The notes under the pieces are model-generated. The model saw only the letters and a program-made list of their open reading frames with translations, made no database searches and was not told where the DNA came from. Source: Nemopilema nomurai (taxonomy: Eukaryota > Cnidaria > Scyphozoa > Rhizostomeae > Rhizostomatidae). From it: a stretch of 64,000 nt of DNA. Shown one piece after another: positions 57,904-64,000 of this stretch; the stretch's first letter is position 1, and the number at the start of each line of letters is the position of its first letter. A program made the position numbers and the translations under genes. The DNA lies in the NCBI GenBank assembly GCA_003864495.1, contig ML133395.1, positions 402,307-466,306 of the forward strand, written 5' to 3'.

Positions 57904-58708
57904 AAATATGAATCGCAAACATAGCAAGAATACCATCAAACTCTTTTTGAAGAAGTTGGCTCGCTATCTACCAGTTGACCTCTTTTTATTATTTCTAAAA
58001 GACTGGGATATGTCTTGTCCTTCGTGATAAAAGACGGTGAACCTAGCTCCCCTTCATCTTCACCAAAGTTATAACACTAGAAAAAATTCATCGTCACAAT
58101 AAACTGTGCTAGAATGAAAAAAGTTTGCTTGCTAAACAGGATATTTAGCTGTATTTTGAAACAGTTTCATAGACATAAAGAAAAATAAAGACTTTTTATG
58201 ACTCTTTTAAAAGCATAGTGGAGTTCATCAAGCATGCAGAGATTTTATCAGTCAAACTAGCTTAATTTCTTCATACAAAATAATCGCTTGGTAACGTAGA
58301 AATTTGTAAAATTGATTAAAATGTTGGTTAATATTCAAAAGATATAGGTTAATAACCAAACGAAACGAACGCTTCACAATGACCAATCCAACATCACCAA
58401 TCCAAGGTAATTTAAGGTAAACAGCGCACTTTTCATGTCCAAAATGCTTGTCACAGATGAAACTGGCCAGTTTTTTGTTTGAAAAGACTCGAGATGACAT
58501 CATCAGGGTAGCCATTTTCAAATGGGATACGTTTTATTGGACAAGCTTGGTTTAGTGCAAATTATCAGCGCCCTGTGAACTAAGGTTTTAATGAGACAGT
58601 GTCCGTTCTTTAGCCCTATCGGTGATGTTTCTCTAAATTCTCTCAAATAAAGAGAGCCAATTCTGTCAGCTTTTTGTCATTTCTCGACGTTTGCATACTG
58701 TGAGGAGT

Positions 58709-58766
58709 GTCGGACGAAAAAGTGCTTTAAGTATGCAAAAACTAGTTCCGCTTTTTCTTACCACTG
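58709..58766 (+). repeat. Short dispersed repeat, copy 1
   Basis: About 58 bp match 60771-60830, from GTCGGAC to CGCTTTTTCTTACCACTG, with several substitutions. Confidence 0.7.
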
Positions 58767-59561
58767 TAAATTATAATAAAAAGTTTCTAAGAATATTTGC
58801 CTAGATGAAATTCATTCAGAATAATTCTATTTCCCCCTCAAATGCAAAATATAACTTTTGGAGATTGCACTAGGAAGATGTAAAACTTATTTTGTAAGAG
58901 GCGTATGTATATTAGACAGAGGATGGTTGACCTAAAGCATTTCCCTTTCATAAATTAACCGACCCAAAAATCTACCATATGCTGGCTCATTTAATAACAA
59001 AATAAAAATAGAATAAAAACACAAAGGTTATTGACAGGCTAAAATCCCAAAAATAAAAACATATGCAACATCTGTAATGCGAGCGATGTGATGGTTTCTT
59101 AGTTTAAAGCACTGTGTTCAAGACTGCTCGTCTAGTTTTTCGAGAACAAGTGCGACTGTGTATGTTGGCTCCATTGGTGTGCGTTAATGTTGAGTAGAAC
59201 TCTGTTTGCTAAGTGCTACAAAATGGTAAGGCTCAATCGCAAGCTTTTGACTGTATGTTGATGGCATTGGGACCTTCTAAGGCTCACTGTTGAACCGCTT
59301 TGCACTGACGCCAAGCTTTTTAATGACATCAAGGTTGCCAATGAGTTTCAAATGTTTTGAAGAGATTCTCATTTCACCAATTGGAAGCATTTCACTGGCC
59401 TAAAGGTTAGGGTGAGACACTAAAGAAGGCGGGTATTCGGATTTGTCCCAGCAGCAAAGAAGCCTTTTACGGAAATTGTTGAAATGAAGACTTGTGTTCT
59501 GTAGTTGACCACTATAGCACTCATTGGGAATCTGTATCCTTAGCGCCGTAAAGTTCACGGC

Positions 59562-59605
59562 TACGTTTACGTATACGTTTGCGGTATACGTTTGCGATAT
59601 ACGGT
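59562..59605. repeat. Short tandem repeat (GTATACGTTTGCG)
   Basis: Three to four imperfect copies of a 12-14 bp unit about 140 bp upstream of the proposed ATG of the calmodulin-like gene. Confidence 0.65.
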
Positions 59606-59707
59606 TTCTGTTGTGATATAAGGTCCTGAGCTGGAATTTGAGGGTCGTGTTATTTGTTAAGAGGAAAAGCTGTTTATTTTATAAGGAAAAAATTTGTGAT
59701 GTTAGCT

Positions 59708-59714
59708 TATAAAA
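59708..59714 (+). promoter_or_regulatory. Possible TATA box of calmodulin-like gene
   Basis: TATAAAA lies 39 bp before the proposed ATG at 59747, which would leave a very short 5' UTR. An AG at 59730-59731 could instead be an acceptor of an upstream exon, so this is tentative. Confidence 0.35.
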
Positions 59715-59746
59715 GTTGCGTTTTGATGCAGGCCCAATACGTTGCA

Positions 59747-61719
59747 ATGGCAGTGGCAATGCGCCGTCGAGCTGTTAAGCACATCTTATCTGTGAGTTGA
59801 ACTTGATCTTCGTTTCCTTTTAATTTATCAACATAATTTCATTATTTTTACATTAATTTAGCTACTTTTGATTACATTAAGTCATATTTAAAGCCACTCT
59901 TTCCCAGCAACTGCTTTCACAGAGAAGGGCCGTGGGTTAAGCAATGAACCGGAGCATCATTTAACTCTGCAACCATTACTTTGCAGGAACGATTAACAGA
60001 AGAACAAATAAGAGGTATGTTGATAAACTACCCACAACTTAAGATACATGATCGAATAACTAAACTCACTTAAAATTGCACTTCACTTGATATTTTGTGG
60101 TTAAAATTTCATTTTGCAACATACCCGCAGTGGCTGCCAGTCCATTGTGTGGCAGTTTTATTATTTTTTTCGTGCCCGTTGTATATGTCTGATGCTTGAA
60201 TAATTCATTTGCATGGATCCATAGAGTATAACGATGCCTTTCAAGCCTTCGATAAGGACGGCAACGGTTATATAACAACGAAAGAGCTGAAATCTCTGAT
60301 GAGATGCCTTGGCTGCAACCCAACAGATTCAGAAGTGCAGCAGATTATAAACGAAGTCGACGCAGACGGTGAGTCAATTTATGGTACTCTTCTCCCAATG
60401 CAACGATTTTATCCCTAGCTCTATAATTTGCTGTCACTGCAACTTTTGTTGACCTAAGAAAGGTGAAGAAAACTCGCCTTTGTGTTTCTTTGAGTCTTTC
60501 CAATGTCTAATCTTGATAGTCTAGAGTGAGAGCTTCTTCTAATCAGTGGCTTAAAATTTTAAGAGTAAAAACATTAACAATCTGTTGTGGAGAGAAAAAT
60601 TCACGATTCAGAGTATCTGACTGTATTCAAACTTTTGCCCATTCAACCCACCTTTTAGTTCCCTGTTATCACTTTTGTTCAACAGGAAGATTTTTGTTTC
60701 GAAGATATTTCTATTTTGACGCAACTTGGATTAACCTAGACATGCTACCTTGTAGCTAAATCACACTTAAGTCGGACAAAGAAGTGCTCTTAGCATGTGA
60801 AAATCATGTTTGCGCTTTTTCTTACCACTGGGTACCTGTGATTAGTCGAGATATTAATCAATTGTTTATGGATGTAGAAGCAGGAAGCATATAGTTTTCA
60901 TCGATTTCCAGGAAACGGTAAGATTGATTTCCCCGAATTCGTTCAGCTGATGGAGAAAATGATGAAACCAACGGACGAAGAAAATGCAGCTTTAGATGCG
61001 TTCAGAGTCTTCGATCCGGAAGGACGTGGCTATATTCCCAGTACGATATTGAGAGAGATATTGCAGCGATCGCTTGATCAAGTACCTCAAAGTGAAGTAT
61101 TCGATCTTCTGGATCACTCTGGTCTTCATGAAGACAAAATGATTTCTTTTGAAGGTTCGTGAGTCTGTGAATCGGGAAACCAGGCCTATTTTATCGACAT
61201 TTAGATCTAGAAAAATTATAAACACAATGGAGTCAATGTGTATTCAGTTAAACTAGAGTAACTTGAATAGCATCAATTAAAAACCATAAGTAATTACATA
61301 ATTTTTCTATCAGAAAGGTATATAGGTTAAGATTGCATCTGAACTAATCAACAACAGCGGATCAGGGTTGCACATGGACTTTGGAGGCCCTGTATTAACA
61401 GAAGCAGTTTTATTATGTCGCATTATCAACATCACAATTTTCGTTACAGCACTTCCGTGTCACAATTCTTGGATGAACTCTAAATTCTACTATTGCACAG
61501 CTTTTTCTCAGAAATAACTATGCTTCTTCAAATGCAAGTTATATAGAATTAAGACTGAGCCCGCAAATTCTTGATGGCGTACCATTTTATGAATAAAATG
61601 ATGCAATTTTCTGTTCTTTTTCAGATTTCGCTCGCCTGGTCAAGCCAAGAAATCCTCTTCAGGATCGGTTGAACCAGATGGATATGAAGGACGGGTCCCC
61701 ATCGAGCTCTGCTTCCTAA
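59747..61719 (+). CDS. Calmodulin-like EF-hand protein, two canonical and two degenerate hands
   Basis: Exons 59747-59791, 59987-60014, 60225-60368, 60912-61154 and 61625-61719 join in phase to 184 residues, ending TAA at 61717. The N-terminal extension is basic ([15 protein letters not shown]). It leads into [18 protein letters not shown] and EF-hand 1 loop [12 protein letters not shown], both close to calmodulin. EF-hand 2 loop [12 protein letters not shown] is also canonical and is split by an intron. EF-hands 3 ([12 protein letters not shown]) and 4 ([14 protein letters not shown]) have lost key acidic ligands. A Ser-rich tail (DGSPSSSAS) extends beyond the calmodulin length. It is expected to bind Ca through the N-lobe only; its target is unknown. 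The start codon is uncertain because the open frame continues upstream to a possible acceptor at 59731. Confidence 0.88.
60771..60830 (+). repeat. Short dispersed repeat, copy 2
   Basis: Matches 58709-58766 in the same orientation. Lies in the intron before exon 4 of the calmodulin-like gene. Confidence 0.7.
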
Positions 61720-64000
61720 TCTGTCATATTAATTTGTGGTGTTAGAATTATCTTGCCTTAAGTGGGAGGCGAAGTTACAGGTTCATCTCAGCTGTAAATT
61801 TCCGAGAAAGGCTGAGGTAAAATCATACAGGAGACATCAAGTCAAGACTCAAGAGGTTAATCTGGAAAATATTGATTTTCGCATAACAAAGCCATGAACA
61901 GCTTACCAAATCGGTTGTGTGACATGACCACAGATAGCTAGAATCCTTCCATCCACCCTGATAGTTCCTTATATACATGAAAGTACTTTTCCGTTATTTC
62001 TCCAGGATAAGTGCACAGACCTTGTTTTGTAAAGAGATGAAAACTTAGGATTTCCAGAACATTGATCGATGAATTGATTAGTTGATTAGTCGTGGTATAA
62101 AGTTATGGAAATGTTTGTAGAGAAATACTGAGCAACATTCTAAGAGTTGGTTAAACTGCGATACAGATGCCAAAAATAGGCTTTCAATGTTGTTTTTATT
62201 ATGCCCACTTACGACCTTTTTAGAGTCTTTGCGTTTGAAAGCTCGGTGTAAGAAAACTGTGCTTTGTAAATTAATTATGCGCTTAAATATGAACATGTCA
62301 ATCGGTTCAAGTGGAATTAATTGTGACTACATCATGAGCCAGTTTCTTTTGAAAATGTGGCCTTTGTCATCGTGAAAGAAGAAAGAACACGTTGATTCAT
62401 CTTCTATTTTAATGTGGGTTCACTATTCCTACCCCGGTATTTCCCTTTCAAGCTTTCAATATCTGAAGAAAATCATTGACGTATTTCAAGATCGCTTTAG
62501 AGTTGGTGATGCTTGGGGGCACTTCACAGAGGGTCCCAAAGAGGGTGCCAAAGAGGGTCCCAAAGTAGCAAGTAGAATTAAAACAGGAGATGCGTTCATC
62601 TTCGTTCATTTCTGACTTGCTGGTTGTCCGTCGGGACTGAAAATTTTCAGTTCATTTTGAAACGACAATGAGGGCCGTTTCAAGTTGTTTTTCGCAGAAC
62701 CTATGTTTCTAAACAACCACGGCAACACAAGGCATAAGAATTAGCCAGGATAACATTAAGGCCCATCGCATATAGTACTTTGGGTGACCCCTAGGTACAA
62801 GTTATATGCTTTTTCAATTTTTAGGCTGCAAGTTTAGAAAAAAACATATTTGATTGTCCTATAAAGAAACACCAAATCTTATTTTCCCAGAGCTACCTAG
62901 TACTAGAGCGTTGATTGGGCTCTTAGCCACTGCTTCAGTTTCCTGGGAGGCTCGAGTGACCAAGCTCTCGCGTAGGATTCTTGGGCATGTTCGACTCACC
63001 TGACTTTGAAGATGAAGCAACTTGGATTAAATAGAGGAAACCTTGTCACAATTAATCCTTAGAAGTAATTTCTGAGTGATGGCGACTACGTTTTCACCTT
63101 AAAAGGAAACGCCGCATGACGGCTTTGTTTACCTTTGATGATGTAGTTGTTGTTGCTGAGGTGCTTCCTGAATTCTCATGAATCAAAATCGAAATGTTTT
63201 CATCTAGTAACCAGTTGAAGGAAAATTAGACGGGGATTTTTGGAATTGAGTAAAATGTAAATGAACGCGTGAAAATTTTTTAAAGCTTATGTAAGCAGAG
63301 AATCGAACACTCTTTACGCCGGCTCATTACAGTTCCTTTACGAAAGGCGATGCACAAATAGGCCGGTTGAGGGAATTCACACCTGAATGCCTCGTTATTC
63401 TTACACCTGAGGTAGGCCCAATTACAGAACAAAAGTATAACTTATACCTTCCTTTATTCTCTGTAATGTTTTTTTCGCTAAAAAGTGACTGGTTTACCTG
63501 GTGTTGTTTAACCAAAGGTTCGTACCCAATTATCATACCGAATTATGTCCTGAATTAAGTCTCAATGAAAAGTAGTACCTGTCCAAGTGGGTACTGGTAT
63601 ACATTCGCACCACATTATCCTCACACCCTGGCGCTAGTATTTCTTATGTGGTTCGAATGTATACTAGTGCCTATCGGGACGGGAGCTATTTTTGCTAGAT
63701 ATTTGATGCGTCAAACTTTTGATAAAATTCCTTATAACTTGAGTCTAGCTAGGATGATCTATTGACCATCGATCCGGCGGTGACATGCACAGCAAAAGTG
63801 CACTATTTCAGTTTATAAAATAAGTTGTTGGGGTTGCTCTTGTCTCCAATCGGACCTTCCTAAAATGGAATAGATGTTTACATTCATACATAGGTTTCAA
63901 GTCCCTGGAAGAAATGATACGTATACTTATATACTTATACAATTTGCATAGGCCTATAGCTCAATTTTGCTCTTCAGTATTCAAGTTAGCATCAGTTTAT
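61720..64000. other. 3' flank of calmodulin-like gene to right edge
   Basis: No gene recognised on either strand. Contains a GAGGGTCCCAAA short tandem repeat at about 62529-62566 and the hairpin at 63566-63699. Confidence 0.5.
63566..63699. repeat. Imperfect inverted repeat (hairpin)
   Basis: Left-arm core GGTACTGGTATACATTCG (within 63590-63617) pairs with CGAATGTATACTAGTGCC (within 63648-63676) across a loop of about 30 bp. Pairing continues more weakly outward, giving arms near 50 bp. It may be a small foldback element; no clear target duplication was found. Confidence 0.65.

Larger units (their letters stand above)
54271..59746. other. Intergenic DNA before the plus-strand calmodulin-like gene
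   Basis: 5.5 kb, AT-rich. Apart from the tandem array at 57811-57903 and the dispersed repeat at 58709-58766, I see no gene. Short open frames on both strands carry no recognisable domain. Confidence 0.5.

Noticed and set aside
57654..57911. Open frame with repeated Leu-Arg-Ala residues
   Set aside because: The repeated peptide is produced by the 21-bp tandem DNA repeat at 57811-57903, with no splice context or homology.

Overview
The window is animal nuclear DNA. Its genes are split by GT-AG introns of about 0.1 to 5 kb, the sequence is AT-rich, and small inverted-repeat transposons and tandem repeats are scattered through introns and intergenic DNA. All recognisable genes are metazoan. Non-coding AT-richness, moderate introns and single short-intron copies of these families suggest an invertebrate, perhaps a cnidarian, but nothing here fixes the lineage. 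All gene models were built by eye from splice sites, reading phase and family resemblance.

Layout. (1) 428-8855, + strand: the 3' part of an Ena/VASP actin regulator (proline-rich core and EVH2; the EVH1 part would lie left of the window). A 174-codon acidic ORF at 3001-3522 sits inside its first large intron and looks like an alternative first exon. (2) 8856-12821: intergenic DNA with a 1,569-bp foldback transposon (508-bp inverted repeats, perfect 8-bp target duplication). (3) 12822-18203, +: a complete YIF1-type ER/Golgi five-pass membrane protein in nine coding exons. (4) 18204-23210: intergenic, with a 43-bp minisatellite that has partly become an 86-bp dimer array. (5) 23211-41789, +: a complete protein kinase D gene, 18 coding exons, about 863 residues, with N-terminal domain, two C1 domains, PH domain, kinase domain and a PDZ-ligand tail. 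(6) 45649-49261, +: a three-exon, 323-residue seven-pass membrane protein that resembles a rhodopsin-class GPCR but lacks most signature residues. (7) 50484-51863, - strand, and 59747-61719, +: two calmodulin-like genes with the same intron phases. The + copy keeps canonical EF-hands 1 and 2; the - copy has lost recognisable Ca-binding loops in all four positions.

The genes do not form an operon. PKD, Ena/VASP and the EF-hand proteins can all take part in membrane or cytoskeletal signalling, but their proximity here is not evidence of joint function. Mobile elements include the foldback element, two copies of one TA-flanked MITE family (13.3 and 53.9 kb), and another TA-flanked MITE (48.3 kb) with an isolated end at 27.8 kb. 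The most unusual items are the EVH1-less Ena/VASP isoform candidate, the degenerate EF-hand paralogue, the unassigned seven-pass protein and the foldback element.
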